Shown here: one piece after another, positions 35,964-45,235 of the stretch
How the letters are laid out: the number at the start of each line of letters is the position of its first letter
How positions within the stretch are numbered: the first letter of the stretch is position 1
Origin: Bacillota bacterium
GTDB lineage: Bacteria; Bacillota; Bacilli; Bacillales_A; Planococcaceae
Reading direction: 5' to 3'
NCBI GenBank assembly: GCA_023405135.1
Contig: JAEXYZ010000116.1
Location: forward strand, 1-59,825
DNA length: 59,825 nucleotides
The notes under the pieces: model-generated
Told to the model about the DNA's origin: nothing
The model's database searches: none
Seen by the model: only the letters and a program-made list of their open reading frames with translations
Position numbers and translations under genes: made by a program

Positions 35964-36323
35964 TCACTTAAATGCGGATTGCAGACCTTTCTTTAAAGCT
36001 TCTAATATCTCTTGTTGATGATCTTGAACGGCTCTTTCTAGGAACTTGTGTCGCTTTCCACCTTGATAATTGGCTGGCGTTTCATGCACAGGAACAGCAT
36101 GTTCTGCATCGTACGTAACGCCAACTTCTAAGCCATTATTTTCTTTAACGACACGCCCAGAGCGCTTTAACTCTCCTGTGTCATATGGCACGTATTCATT
36201 TGCAGTATCGAGGATTTGCTCAGCAGCTTGTCCTAACGCACTGATTGAGCCGCTCTCTACGAGTTTCTTGACCTTATCGTCATTCCACTCGAACTTGTCT
36301 AGCTTGATAGTGACTTTACTCAT
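35964..36323 (-). CDS. HK97 gp10-like head-tail joining protein
   Basis: A 119-residue protein. The motif DTANEYVPYDTGELKRSGRV near the middle and the closing KFLERAVQDHQQEILEAL match HK97-gp10-like neck proteins (minor capsid protein group). These complete the neck between capsid and tail. It overlaps the stop of the upstream gene by four bases. Confidence 0.8.
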   Translation of the reverse strand: MSKVTIKLDKFEWNDDKVKKLVESGSISALGQAAEQILDTANEYVPYDTGELKRSGRVVKENNGLEVGVTYDAEHAVPVHETPANYQGGKRHKFLERAVQDHQQEILEALKKGLQSAFK

Positions 36324-36625
36324 CGCAAAATCACCTCATAGCAACTCTTTGTCCAACCGTTCACGCTTTCTACTTGCATCACTTCAAATTTACGTCCATT
36401 GATTTCAATTTCTGAGCCGATAGTGATGCAGGCATTTGGAGGAAAGACAGCTGTTGCACTAGAGGTAATCGCTGTTCCATCAGGAAGCTCGACTTTCTTC
36501 TGTACGAGTTCGTAATAACAGCGAGTAAAGATCGGGTCGTCGACATACATTGGACCGTACACGCCAGTTCCTTTGTATAAGCGAATTCTTGCTTCATCTT
36601 TTAATAAAAAGCTTGGAACTCTCAT
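36320..36625 (-). CDS. head closure (stopper) protein
   Basis: A 101-residue protein, probably the stopper that closes the neck channel. It is rich in beta strands (EIEINGRKFEVMQVES, WTKSCYEVIL), which suits the SPP1 gp16/HK97 gp7-like fold, and it sits between adaptor and gp10-like genes. It overlaps both neighbours by four bases. The sequence itself carries no decisive motif. Confidence 0.6.
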   Translation of the reverse strand: MRVPSFLLKDEARIRLYKGTGVYGPMYVDDPIFTRCYYELVQKKVELPDGTAITSSATAVFPPNACITIGSEIEINGRKFEVMQVESVNGWTKSCYEVILR

Positions 36626-36966
36626 CGGACGCCAACTCCTTTGTACAGAAGCCCTGTACGTAAGAGAATGCGTTTTGCCCGTGGAGCCAAGCTTGGAATT
36701 CCTTTATTTCCATAATCAACAGAGAAAGACTTGATACTGAATGACTTAATGTTTCCTAAGATGTCTGTAGATTCATCCATTGTCAACCAATACTCAACTT
36801 GAGCGCATGTCGCATCTCTCGCAACCTCAGAAGCTTTTAGACGATTGCGTGTAACATAATCTAAGAGCTCAGATGCACGGGAAAGTAAACGTTCAATGTC
36901 AGTCGGAACATCCGTGTCAGTTAGATGCAAGTAATCTAGTAATTGATCAATAGTTGCATAAGCCAT
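36622..36966 (-). CDS. head-tail connector (adaptor) protein
   Basis: A mostly helical protein of 114 residues starting MAYATIDQLLDYL. The blocks ERLLSRASELLDYVTRNRL and ATCAQVEYWL match gp6/gp15-type adaptors that bind beneath the portal. The methionine at 36966 is preferred; a further ATG lies three codons upstream. It overlaps the end of the gene upstream. Confidence 0.75.
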   Translation of the reverse strand: MAYATIDQLLDYLHLTDTDVPTDIERLLSRASELLDYVTRNRLKASEVARDATCAQVEYWLTMDESTDILGNIKSFSIKSFSVDYGNKGIPSLAPRAKRILLRTGLLYKGVGVR

Positions 36967-37261
36967 CACAGCCACCCCCTCTTTGAATCCATTCTCTTGT
37001 GAGAATGCGACGTCCGACTATCAACGAGCCTTGATACTTTGCTTGATATTCGTAATAGATTTGGCCAGAACCATTTGGAACTGTGTATTCATATTTGTAA
37101 GTACCAGTATCGACCTTTTCAATTTGATCGCCATCTACTTCATGAATCACTTTCTTACGGTCGTTGTAGATGACCAGCTTCACATCTGTAACGTCATACA
37201 GCATGCCTGATTCATTTGCGAACTTTACTTTCAAAGCCACGGTATTACCAATCAATGACAT
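36947..37261 (-). CDS. putative neck/Ig-like structural protein
   Basis: A 104-residue protein beginning MSLIGNTVALKVKF, start ATG at 37261 with GGAGGTG eight bases upstream; a longer frame to 37321 lacks a site. The sequence looks like an immunoglobulin-type beta-sandwich: VKLVIYNDRKKVIHEVDG, DTGTYKYEYTVPNGSGQIYYEYQAKY. Its place between the 904-residue protein and the adaptor suggests a virion role. The start lies within the end of the gene upstream (17-base overlap), so the two are translationally linked. Confidence 0.6.
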   Translation of the reverse strand: MSLIGNTVALKVKFANESGMLYDVTDVKLVIYNDRKKVIHEVDGDQIEKVDTGTYKYEYTVPNGSGQIYYEYQAKYQGSLIVGRRILTREWIQRGGGCDGLCNY

Positions 37262-39959
37262 CGTCTTCCACCTCCAATGGATTAATAATTTCAGCAGCCA
37301 AATATGGTACGATTTCCACAACTTCTAACTCCACAACCGCTATGTCTTCTTCCTGTAGATACGCCTCTGGCATCTGATTCGGAATGCTGTAAGCAGAACT
37401 TGTCTTAATCGGCTTCACAGTTGACATCAGGACATAAGTGAAGACTCCCATCTTCGTCTTAACTGTTGAATCAATTTTTACGATGTATGAAGCAACAATG
37501 ATTTCAAAGCTCTTTGAAGCCTGGACAGAAGTTTTAATAGCCTCTACGTAAGAAATTATTGGTGTGTGCTTACTTATGCTTCGTTCAGCGGAAGAAATAA
37601 TTGTCTGGAGCTGGCTGTTTACGATTCTAAGCTCTGACTTATTCGTTTCTGTAGAAATCTGTTGAACTTGAGAAGCAACAGTCTGAGTTCCATGTTTAGT
37701 GTTTGTTATGTTCGTTCCAACGGCTGCTATGGATGTTGTAACGGTGTATGTCTTTTTCTTTATGTGAACAACATCCGCTACTATCGCAGATACACCTGAC
37801 ATAACCGTAGTAAATTGTGCTTCTGACTGTGAGGCAGTAGTTATAAAGGGGCGCATGTAAGAACTTAGAAGGACATTTTGATGTCTACTGCTTACGGAGT
37901 TGCTTGAAATGCTCACTACAGAGCTCTCAGAGGTTCTTTTGATTTTCTTAATGACATCGCTTTCTGAGCCGAGGTCCGACATTTCCGATGTCACGGTAAC
38001 TTCGATTTTCTCACTACGGGCTGCCACTTTTATCGTTGCATGTGAGGAGATGCTCTCAACTAACGATTTAGCATGCGTAGCAAGACGAACGGCTGAGTGG
38101 CTTAAGATGCTTTCTGTATGTGAAGTTGGAACGGCTTCTTTTGCTCGGGTAATAACAGACGCGCTTCTGGAAGGCTCTATGAACGATTCTGCATGAACGA
38201 CTGGCTCAATGCTTGTTGTTGTCTTAATAGATACAGTAGAGGAACTTAAAACCGCAGTTCCAATCTTATGTGTGGTTGTCTTTGAAGTTATAACTGGTAC
38301 GTAAGATATAACTTCCTTTGCAACTTTTTCGACGACCGCATTAATAGGCAGACGCTCTATGAACGTCAAATGATTACGTGTGAACGTAGAAAAGCTTGTG
38401 AACACTTGTCGCGTATAGAAACGCTGTGTACCAGTAACGTCATCTCCATAGTCAATTTCGTTCGTCTGCGAGTATTCAGTTGCTCCTTCTTTTGCTATTA
38501 GAAGATCGCCATCAACGTCACGTATGTCGTTACGGCTGATAACAGGATAGATATAAGCATGAAATGGAGCTTGAACGTCAAAGCCTAAAGTCATCGTACG
38601 GTTTATTGTGTCATCTTTGTAATAAACTCTGTTAATGACGCCAAGTGTTCTAGTTGTTGATCCGATTTCAATTGGCGCTGCATAAACAGAATTAGACGAT
38701 ATACCCGCCGCCGTTAATTTTAAGACTAGATATTGTACATCATCTGGAATATCTTCAATGAAAACAGTGTAGGCATTTGCATAGTTTGCTGTGTACTTCT
38801 GATAAGCAGTAGGTTGGTAAGTCTTACTATAGGCATAACCAACTTCAATTGAACCGCCAAAAGACGTTCCTGTACTGATAGCAAACAGCATTTGTTTGAT
38901 GCGGCCTGATTTGAGAGTGACTGGAATATATGTGTAGGAATACCCATCACCTGCCTGCCCATTTCCGCCGATTGCATACTTCATATTTCTTGCAGCGACT
39001 GTTCTTGTGGTAGTTACATCGTTAAGAGTCAATTTGATAATAGGAACAGATACTACTTCATGCACAATCGGTTTCACTTGAGAGACCACTGCTTTATTAA
39101 ATCTTGAATCAATAAAACTGGCCTCTGAGAAACTCCCCGCTGATTTTACGTGACTCTTTACCCGTCGAACTGCAAAAGATGCTCTCTCAGAGTGTGTCAG
39201 AACGTCTTTCATAGTCGACGTTATTACACGGGAATGGTTATTTCTATAAACACTATGAGAAACGATAGGTTTACTGATGGAACTTGTAGTTGTTTTGACA
39301 TTTGTGAAAGCAATTGTGCTGATTCTGTTTCCCTTTGTGGTGGTCGTCAGTAAAGCATGTCTTGTCGTAGCTGCATGGAGCGATTCTACATGTGAATAGT
39401 TTACTTTCTGTGCTTCAATGATTGCTTTTGATTCGAATACCTTCATTACTGCTGTCTTGATTGTCTCGAATGCGCGAACAATTCTTGTGAAAAACTGTCC
39501 TGTAGAAGTTGTGATATCTATTTCTACAATCTTTGGCTCTATAACTGGCGCACTATAAGTCATCTCTTTTAACGTAAATTTAGCATTACCGTTATAAACA
39601 AAACGTCCAGCATAATAACCGTATATTCGCGCTTCACAAATAAAGTATTTTGTTCCTAAAGGCACAGGGATTCTAAAATCCAGGTTTCCTGTTAACATGG
39701 ACACCCCGCTTTGGTAGAAACCATCCTCAAAAAGGACTTCTCCGCTCTCGCCAATCATTTTCACAACAGCGTATGCTGGTGTATTTGTAGTGCCGGCACC
39801 ACTATATACACTGATGTTTACCACTATGTCACTTGGTATCCCAGGTTCCGTTCCGACATAATCACTAAAATACAAATTTGCAGACTTTCCAATGGGAGCA
39901 TTGCTTGTGGTCCCGTCTATACGTGAATAAAGGAGTTCATTCATTGTATAAACTGTCAT
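37245..39959 (-). CDS. large Ser/Thr/Val-rich repetitive virion protein, unknown
   Basis: A 904-residue protein with no family I recognise. Residues 1-145 look like a beta-sandwich (IVVNISVYSGAGT...AVVKMIGESGEVLFEDGFY). About 146-325 and 521-880 are low-complexity stretches rich in Ser, Thr, Val, His and Lys, with degenerate units such as SHTESILSHSAVRLATHAK. Residues 326-520 form a second globular beta-rich part (Tyr- and Gly-rich). The tail (880-904) is acidic. Cysteine is nearly absent. It lies between the capsid/decoration genes and the neck genes, where such a long gene is rarely found. A head fibre or surface adhesin is a possible role, by inference only. Confidence 0.6.
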   Translation of the reverse strand: MTVYTMNELLYSRIDGTTSNAPIGKSANLYFSDYVGTEPGIPSDIVVNISVYSGAGTTNTPAYAVVKMIGESGEVLFEDGFYQSGVSMLTGNLDFRIPVPLGTKYFICEARIYGYYAGRFVYNGNAKFTLKEMTYSAPVIEPKIVEIDITTSTGQFFTRIVRAFETIKTAVMKVFESKAIIEAQKVNYSHVESLHAATTRHALLTTTTKGNRISTIAFTNVKTTTSSISKPIVSHSVYRNNHSRVITSTMKDVLTHSERASFAVRRVKSHVKSAGSFSEASFIDSRFNKAVVSQVKPIVHEVVSVPIIKLTLNDVTTTRTVAARNMKYAIGGNGQAGDGYSYTYIPVTLKSGRIKQMLFAISTGTSFGGSIEVGYAYSKTYQPTAYQKYTANYANAYTVFIEDIPDDVQYLVLKLTAAGISSNSVYAAPIEIGSTTRTLGVINRVYYKDDTINRTMTLGFDVQAPFHAYIYPVISRNDIRDVDGDLLIAKEGATEYSQTNEIDYGDDVTGTQRFYTRQVFTSFSTFTRNHLTFIERLPINAVVEKVAKEVISYVPVITSKTTTHKIGTAVLSSSTVSIKTTTSIEPVVHAESFIEPSRSASVITRAKEAVPTSHTESILSHSAVRLATHAKSLVESISSHATIKVAARSEKIEVTVTSEMSDLGSESDVIKKIKRTSESSVVSISSNSVSSRHQNVLLSSYMRPFITTASQSEAQFTTVMSGVSAIVADVVHIKKKTYTVTTSIAAVGTNITNTKHGTQTVASQVQQISTETNKSELRIVNSQLQTIISSAERSISKHTPIISYVEAIKTSVQASKSFEIIVASYIVKIDSTVKTKMGVFTYVLMSTVKPIKTSSAYSIPNQMPEAYLQEEDIAVVELEVVEIVPYLAAEIINPLEVEDDVIDW

Positions 39960-40021
39960 CTCGTCTCACCGCCTTTCCAAGCAGAGTAAAGCAGGCAAAG
40001 CATTTCACCCGCCCGCTCAAA

Positions 40022-40381
40022 TTAAGCTATTACCTGTGGAACTTCAATACGGTGACGAACTGTGATTTGGTCTTCTTCCATCGTCATTTCGAATGGAGAA
40101 AAGTTCTCCGTTGCTGTAACTGCTTCAGTTGCTTCTGCTGAAGTGTATATAGCTGATCCAGCAAATGTCTTCGGTAATGTCACTTCTACATCTGAGCCAG
40201 TAACTACGATAGACAACTCTAATGTTTGAGCACCTGCTGAATGTGTCCAAGTTACGCGGGGATCTGCAGTCGAAAGGCGAACGATTGGAACGCCTAGATT
40301 ATCTTTTAACTCGATGAAGTTCCAGTTTGCTTCGATATAGTCACGAATCCCTTGATAACCAAGTTGAGTAATTTCTGCCAT
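40022..40381 (-). CDS. putative head decoration/structural protein
   Basis: A 119-residue protein following the tiny basic gene. It has an N-terminal helix (LGYQGIRDYIEANWNFIEL) and a beta-rich second half (LELSIVVTGSDVEVTLPKTF). The position after the major capsid gene, and the absence of enzyme motifs, suggest a capsid decoration protein. The ATG overlaps the stop of the preceding gene (TAATG). Confidence 0.55.
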   Translation of the reverse strand: MAEITQLGYQGIRDYIEANWNFIELKDNLGVPIVRLSTADPRVTWTHSAGAQTLELSIVVTGSDVEVTLPKTFAGSAIYTSAEATEAVTATENFSPFEMTMEEDQITVRHRIEVPQVIA

Positions 40382-40509
40382 TAGTTAGTCAACTCCTTAT
40401 TTTGCTTCTTTGTTGATTTCTTTGTTTCTTGTTTTGGTTGCTCCTGTTTTACCTCTTTTGTCTCAACAGCAGCAGGAATTTGTTTTTTCTTATGTCTCCG
40501 TAAAAGCAT
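40381..40509 (-). CDS. tiny basic Lys/Gln-rich protein downstream of the capsid gene
   Basis: A 42-residue frame (MLLRRHKKKQIPAAVETKEV..., then lysine-, glutamine- and threonine-rich), with GGAGGATATT directly before the ATG at 40509. It is coupled to the next gene through a TAATG overlap. It is highly charged and probably unstructured. Small genes like this after the major capsid gene are known in other siphophages, with no settled function. Confidence 0.65.
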   Translation of the reverse strand: MLLRRHKKKQIPAAVETKEVKQEQPKQETKKSTKKQNKELTN

Positions 40510-40531
40510 AATATCCTCCTAGTAAGCAGAA

Positions 40532-40553
40532 AGAGCGGCTAAACCGCCGCTCT
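40532..40553 (-). terminator. hairpin after the major capsid gene
   Basis: A perfect 8-bp GC-rich stem, AGAGCGGC with GCCGCTCT, closes a six-base loop and is followed on the minus strand by TTTCTGCTT. It lies just past the capsid stop codon and probably works as a partial terminator that favours capsid expression. Confidence 0.7.
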
Positions 40554-40566
40554 ACTTTGCGTTATT

Positions 40567-41397
40567 TTAAGCTTTTGTAATTAATCGAACTGCTTTACTG
40601 TCATCATTCAAGTAAGCAACAACATGCTCGTCAGCTGAGATAACAGTTGTTTTTGTTGTGATATCTCGATCAGATTCTACTTCTACATCACGTTTTAAGA
40701 ACAAAGTTAAAGCTCCTTCTTTAACGATTACGTTATTGTAAGTACCCGTTACTTGGTCAGCTTCCATTTTGCGAGATACAACCACTTGGCAGTCACCTAA
40801 AACACCAATTACTCCGTCCATTACTGGTGTGATTCCATATTCAGCCATGTGGATTGGTTTTAAGAAGCCAGGATCATTACGAACTGTTTTCGCTTGAGCT
40901 GGAGCGATGAATAATACTTTTACTTCATCCTCTTCATCTTCAAAACGGTCAGTTGCATCATATACAAGAGCCTCAGAGATTGCAGCAGTACCGTCACCAA
41001 CGAATAATGGAGCAGCTTGTAAAGCTTCCAATGAAGCATTGTCAACAGCCGCAGCGATTGATTGAACGATTTGATCCACTGCGTTGCCGATAGGATCACC
41101 GTATCCAGAAAGCACAGCTTCGTCCGGTAATTCAATAGCTTTTCCGTATTTCACGATTGTAGCTGTGTCAGTTTCTGTTTGTAAAAGTGAGATATCGATA
41201 GGTTGACCTTCAGCAACTACTTGAGCATCTCCGATGTATTTGTACTTTGGAACTGTGATTGTGTTACCTGGACGCCCTACTAATGTATAGTCCATTTTTG
41301 CAAGCGGTGAAAATTTAATTGCAGCTGGTAATTTAGCAGATACCATATCCGCCATTACTTCTGGGTTTACTAGATTAGCTAATTTTGTTAATGTCAT
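40567..41397 (-). CDS. major capsid protein, N4-gp56-like (HK97 fold)
   Basis: A 276-residue protein. Its opening LTKLANLVNPEVMADMVSAKLPAAIKFSPLAKMDYTL and the next GNTITVPKYKYIGDAQVVAEGQPID block are characteristic of the N4 gp56 family of major capsid proteins, which have the HK97 fold. Further blocks are KYGKAIELPDEAVLSGYGDPIGNAVDQI and AYLNDDSKAVRLI at the C-terminus. It follows the scaffold gene, as expected. No prohead protease gene is seen in the cluster. Confidence 0.92.
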   Translation of the reverse strand: MTLTKLANLVNPEVMADMVSAKLPAAIKFSPLAKMDYTLVGRPGNTITVPKYKYIGDAQVVAEGQPIDISLLQTETDTATIVKYGKAIELPDEAVLSGYGDPIGNAVDQIVQSIAAAVDNASLEALQAAPLFVGDGTAAISEALVYDATDRFEDEEDEVKVLFIAPAQAKTVRNDPGFLKPIHMAEYGITPVMDGVIGVLGDCQVVVSRKMEADQVTGTYNNVIVKEGALTLFLKRDVEVESDRDITTKTTVISADEHVVAYLNDDSKAVRLITKA

Positions 41398-41412
41398 TAG
41401 TTATTCCTCCAA

Positions 41413-42015
41413 TTATTTACTTAATGATTTGTAAAGCTCTGGATTCGTATTGAAGAGGTCAATACGTTCTTTGTAAGACAGCTTGTTAAACTCTTCTTTT
41501 GTCATTACTTTAGAATTCTTATCTTTGAATTCTGTGCCAGCCTTTGGAGCGGCTTTGCGTTTCTCGACTAACTCTGGTAACTCGTTGATGACTGCCTCGA
41601 TAGCCGTTTTGATTTGTGCTTCGTCTACATCACCAGATTCATCAAGAACAACATCAGCTGATAAATCAGCTAGTTTTAACACATAAGGCAACTTCTTGAC
41701 GTTAATCCCAAGTGCTAACGCTTGTGCCTTTGCCTCCGTCTGAATCAGTTTGTTTTGCATCGCTTGGTTTGACTGTTTCATTTGATCTTCTAGCTCTAGT
41801 TTTTCAAGCTTAATGCGCTCCACTTCTTCTAAGTCAGCTTTGGCTTTCGCATCAGCCAACTCTTTCTCCCAGCTTTTTCGCTCACGTTGAAGTCGTTTTG
41901 CAATGATGTCGTTTAATTCTTCCTGTGTAAACTTCTTTTCTTGTGGCGCTGGCCCTTCTGGTTGATGAGCTTGTCCTGGGTTTTGATTATTTAATGTTTC
42001 AATAATTTCCGTCAT
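41413..42015 (-). CDS. capsid scaffold protein (DUF4355)
   Basis: A 200-residue scaffold protein from ATG 42015 (GGAGGT seven bases upstream). The Pro/Gln-rich N-terminus leads to FTQEELNDIIAKRLQRERKSWEKELADAKAK, a long coiled coil (about residues 30-100), then ALGINVKKLPYVLKLADLSADVVLDESG. The C-terminus, with EFNKLSYKERIDLFNTNPELY, is a short domain expected to bind the capsid protein. DUF4355 proteins occur just before capsid genes. Confidence 0.88.
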   Translation of the reverse strand: MTEIIETLNNQNPGQAHQPEGPAPQEKKFTQEELNDIIAKRLQRERKSWEKELADAKAKADLEEVERIKLEKLELEDQMKQSNQAMQNKLIQTEAKAQALALGINVKKLPYVLKLADLSADVVLDESGDVDEAQIKTAIEAVINELPELVEKRKAAPKAGTEFKDKNSKVMTKEEFNKLSYKERIDLFNTNPELYKSLSK

Positions 42016-42045
42016 AATAGTTACCTCCATTGTTTAACGTCTTTG

Positions 42046-42105
42046 TGAGACAGCCTTGATGCAGTTTAATGTCATGAATCAGTGTCGGACAAAGGTGTTG
42101 TCTCA
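42046..42105 (-). other. hairpin between portal and scaffold genes
   Basis: TGAGACA (42046-42052) and TGTCTCA (42099-42105) are exact complements on either side of a 46-base loop. There is no T run. It may be an mRNA-processing or stability element in the only long gap of the head operon. Confidence 0.4.
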
Positions 42106-42110
42106 GTGCC

Positions 42111-43544
42111 TTAAAGGATTGAATTAGTCTTCTTCTCAATGCGAGCAACTTCTTCTTGAATCATGTCTTCTGTCCATTCTGGATGAAGCATTTTTACTTT
42201 GATGTAAGTTGAAGTAGCACTTGCAGAGTCAAGCGTGTTAATCGTGTCAGCCAGAGATTCAATATCAACGTGAGCCGGCGTAAAGCTCACAACAGGCTTA
42301 AAGCTTGTCACGTTACCGCCAAGATGTATTGAATAAACCTCAAGCATGATGTAGAGAAGATCTTCGAGAGCAGCTTTCCAGTAGCCTATCTTTTTCTCTC
42401 TCGTTGCGAACGTTTTGCGCTCCCTTATGTTTAAAGCTGTGCCACTCTCTGCTCGGCCTTCGATCTGTAAGCCGAATGATTGTGGAGAATAACCAGCATG
42501 TGTAATGATGCGGTCTAAAAGCTCTAGAGCAGTCTGTCTGTGCTCATCCGTTCTAATAGCGAACTGATTCATGGTGATGCCGACATTCTCCATAGAAGTA
42601 GGATCGATGTCTAAGGACGTATAGACTTCACGCTCCACATCAAAATAGCCGCCACTCTGAGTAGGCATAAGCCATTCTTCTGGAACAATGATGCGTGCTT
42701 TCGCTAAATTAATGTCTCGCATCCAAGAAGAATAGACATTATCTAAGGCATCCATTAAGTCTTCTGTACCAGCGAAGTCGGATTGACCGATGTTTGCTCC
42801 TCTGAATAAGCGATTAGGCTTTGTATTAGGAATGTAGCGACAAAGCAATGTGTCAATCTGTGTAGCGATTTCTTCAGGAATCCCGCTTGTTTCTGCGAAT
42901 GTTTCTAGAGAAACTCGTTCTCCTAGCTTCGTTTCAGAGCCTTTGTATAAGCTGTTAAAGATGTAGCCAGGCTCATGACGTTCTAGCAAGCGATAGATAG
43001 TCTTACCGTCTTCGTAAACGTTTTTCCAGAAGGTTACGGCTGAGAGTTTTCCGAACTTAAACTCTGGAATTGCTGTATCGGCCTGTGCAATTGATGGAAT
43101 TGGATACGGAGACAATGTAATATCCCAGTTTATCTTGATGTAGACACCACCTAGAGCAGATGAATATTCAGCAGCCTCTAAAAGCATTGAGTGAAAGTCT
43201 GTGGATTGAAGCATGTCGTAAAGAATATCTTGCGTGACTACTGCTTCTGCTTTGTTTTCTGAAGCTTCTTTAATAGAAACCGTGATAGGTTTTGAGAAAA
43301 GTAGTCCAGCACTTGTTGCAGCCAAGTCAGCTGCTACTGGAACACGTAGTTTCATAGAAATTTCATCGCCATGAACCCTTCCCCAGAAACGTCCGTTGCG
43401 GATAGGCGAATAAGGCTTGGACGTATAGTAATCTGTTAACACTTGGGCATCACCGCTATAGAGAGCGGCATGTTCTTCATATTTTTCAAAAATAGGTTGC
43501 CATTCTTTTGGTGGCCACTCCTGAGTGGGAGAATAGTTTTTCAA
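42111..43544 (-). CDS. portal protein
   Basis: A 477-residue protein of the A118/SPP1-type portal group, forming the ring through which DNA enters the capsid. The early blocks EYEEHAALYSGDAQVLTDYYT and GDEISMKLRVPVAADLAATSAGLLFSKPI, and the later LEDLLYIMLEVYSIHLG, fit this group. The start is TTG at 43544, with AAGGAGG eight bases upstream; the frame stays open to 43613 but that part lies inside the terminase gene. No gp7-like minor head gene follows it, unlike many related phages. Confidence 0.88.
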   Translation of the reverse strand: MKNYSPTQEWPPKEWQPIFEKYEEHAALYSGDAQVLTDYYTSKPYSPIRNGRFWGRVHGDEISMKLRVPVAADLAATSAGLLFSKPITVSIKEASENKAEAVVTQDILYDMLQSTDFHSMLLEAAEYSSALGGVYIKINWDITLSPYPIPSIAQADTAIPEFKFGKLSAVTFWKNVYEDGKTIYRLLERHEPGYIFNSLYKGSETKLGERVSLETFAETSGIPEEIATQIDTLLCRYIPNTKPNRLFRGANIGQSDFAGTEDLMDALDNVYSSWMRDINLAKARIIVPEEWLMPTQSGGYFDVEREVYTSLDIDPTSMENVGITMNQFAIRTDEHRQTALELLDRIITHAGYSPQSFGLQIEGRAESGTALNIRERKTFATREKKIGYWKAALEDLLYIMLEVYSIHLGGNVTSFKPVVSFTPAHVDIESLADTINTLDSASATSTYIKVKMLHPEWTEDMIQEEVARIEKKTNSIL

Positions 43545-43557
43545 TGACTGCACCTCC

Positions 43558-44808
43558 TTAACGAATATTGTCTGTAAAGATGGCGTAACGAAGTGCATCG
43601 ACACATCCATCATTTTCTTTTACGACAGTGTCTATCGCGCCTTCCTTCCAAGAGTAGGTCTGCATCTCTTGAATCAAGTGCTTACAGTTATGCAAAATAA
43701 AAAAGCGACCTTGTGCAATTAAGTTCTGCACCGCCGCTATTCCTGGTATGATATCTTTTTTTGCTTTTGCTACACCACGCACACCGTCTTTGTGTAATTG
43801 AACGATGAAATGAGTTGCTGCTGCGTCTATATAGCACCGTCCAATCGGATAATTTTCTGCATTCTTCTTAATGAAGTTTCTATAATCAACTGAATATTCC
43901 GTAGGCGCTTTCTGCTTATTTGCTTCTCTTCCTGAGTGGTAGTATTCGTCTAAGACATAAACATTGTTCTTATTTGTGATACCGACTAATAAGAATACTG
44001 TTGAGTTCTGTGTTCCGAAGTCACAGCCAATAACGGTACGAATAATCTTTTCGTCTTCTGGAACTATCTCAAGGACGTTTGTTTTTTCTTCGAAAGCATC
44101 ATACACAAGGCCTTCAGCTAGAACGAATTCACCATCAATGTAGCGACGCTTTAACACTCCTGAAAACATAGCTTTTAATCTCTCTTTGGCCTCTTCTGAT
44201 AGAGAGTGGTTATCGTCCATCGTGAAACGGAGTACCAATGCCTTCTTTTCTTCCGCTTTGTCTATAATGTCTTTCTTGAACCAATGCAAAGGTGAACCTG
44301 GGTTAAGGTTCATAAAGTACTTAGCACCTTTTACGGAACAGCGACCAAAGGCTTGTTCTACGAAGTTGCGAGGCATCAGTATTACTTCGTCGAGATAAGC
44401 TCCAGCAGCAGTCAATCCTTGCAGCGTTTCAAAGGAACGTTCATTTGCTCCACCAAATATGAAGTAGCGATGTTCACCAATTACGACTTTACCTTCCCCA
44501 ATGAGATAATCATAAGCAATACCCATTGAATCAAGTATTTCAAAGAGGGGCATCAGGACGTTCCTCTTTAATGCTCCATGTGACTTACCAGCAATAATGA
44601 AGTTTTGCGGTGTTTGGAATGCATGGAGACTCCAGAGAACGAAGGAAGTAATCATGCAGATTGTTTTACCTGAGCGAATGGCTCCGTAGGCAATTACCAT
44701 GTTTTTGTCTTTATGCGGAGAGCTATCTGTCCACCAAGCAAGAATTTGCTTCTGCTTCTTCGAGAAGGGCTGAAATTTGAAACCTTCACTATTCGTCATC
44801 AGGGTCAT
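43558..44808 (-). CDS. terL: terminase large subunit
   Basis: A 416-residue packaging motor. The ATPase has the Walker A motif GAIRSGKT at residues 42-49 and the Walker B AYLDEV ending at Asp140-Glu141; the coupling motif lies in MNLNPGSPLHWF. The nuclease half begins with IGCDFGTQNSTVFLLVG (first catalytic Asp), has CYIDAAATHF in the centre and ends with KENDGCVDALRYA, another acidic site. It is of the PBSX/Terminase_3 type. It overlaps the small subunit gene by 20 bases. Confidence 0.94.
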   Translation of the reverse strand: MTLMTNSEGFKFQPFSKKQKQILAWWTDSSPHKDKNMVIAYGAIRSGKTICMITSFVLWSLHAFQTPQNFIIAGKSHGALKRNVLMPLFEILDSMGIAYDYLIGEGKVVIGEHRYFIFGGANERSFETLQGLTAAGAYLDEVILMPRNFVEQAFGRCSVKGAKYFMNLNPGSPLHWFKKDIIDKAEEKKALVLRFTMDDNHSLSEEAKERLKAMFSGVLKRRYIDGEFVLAEGLVYDAFEEKTNVLEIVPEDEKIIRTVIGCDFGTQNSTVFLLVGITNKNNVYVLDEYYHSGREANKQKAPTEYSVDYRNFIKKNAENYPIGRCYIDAAATHFIVQLHKDGVRGVAKAKKDIIPGIAAVQNLIAQGRFFILHNCKHLIQEMQTYSWKEGAIDTVVKENDGCVDALRYAIFTDNIR

Positions 44809-45211
44809 CTTCCCAAATTGGTTTTGTTGAGCCCGTAAGAGCTTCTATGAAGGCATCGACGTTCTGCATTGGTCCTTGCTGTGATTCTTGCGAATAAACA
44901 TATCTGTATAGCATTTCAATAGCTTTTAATTGGCTTTGTCGAGGTATTTTGCGGTCATTTTCATCAATACCCATAGCCATTTGCAATAGCTTTTCCAGTA
45001 CGAGTGACTCTTGCTTCACTAAAGAATTGTTCTTCTCCTCAATAAGCTCTTCTATACGTTCACGCACGCCTGGCATGTTCATCACACGATAACCAGAGTT
45101 GTGATTGTCAGAATATCCTGCTAATCGAGCCGAGAGAGATTGGTTAAGCGTGCGGACGTAATGCATGCAGAAAAGCTCTTGTTTCTTATTCAGTTTAGGT
45201 TTATCTGCCAT
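44789..45211 (-). CDS. terS: terminase small subunit
   Basis: A 140-residue protein from ATG 45211 (AAAGGATG eight bases upstream). The N-terminus is a helix-turn-helix (KQELFCMHYVRTLNQSLSARLAGYSDNHNSGYRVMNMPGVRERIEELI), typical of terminase_2 small subunits that recognise the packaging site, followed by a helical part for oligomer formation. It is the first gene of the packaging pair. Confidence 0.92.
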   Translation of the reverse strand: MADKPKLNKKQELFCMHYVRTLNQSLSARLAGYSDNHNSGYRVMNMPGVRERIEELIEEKNNSLVKQESLVLEKLLQMAMGIDENDRKIPRQSQLKAIEMLYRYVYSQESQQGPMQNVDAFIEALTGSTKPIWEDDPDDE

Positions 45212-45235
45212 GCTATTCACATCCTTTCGTATTCA

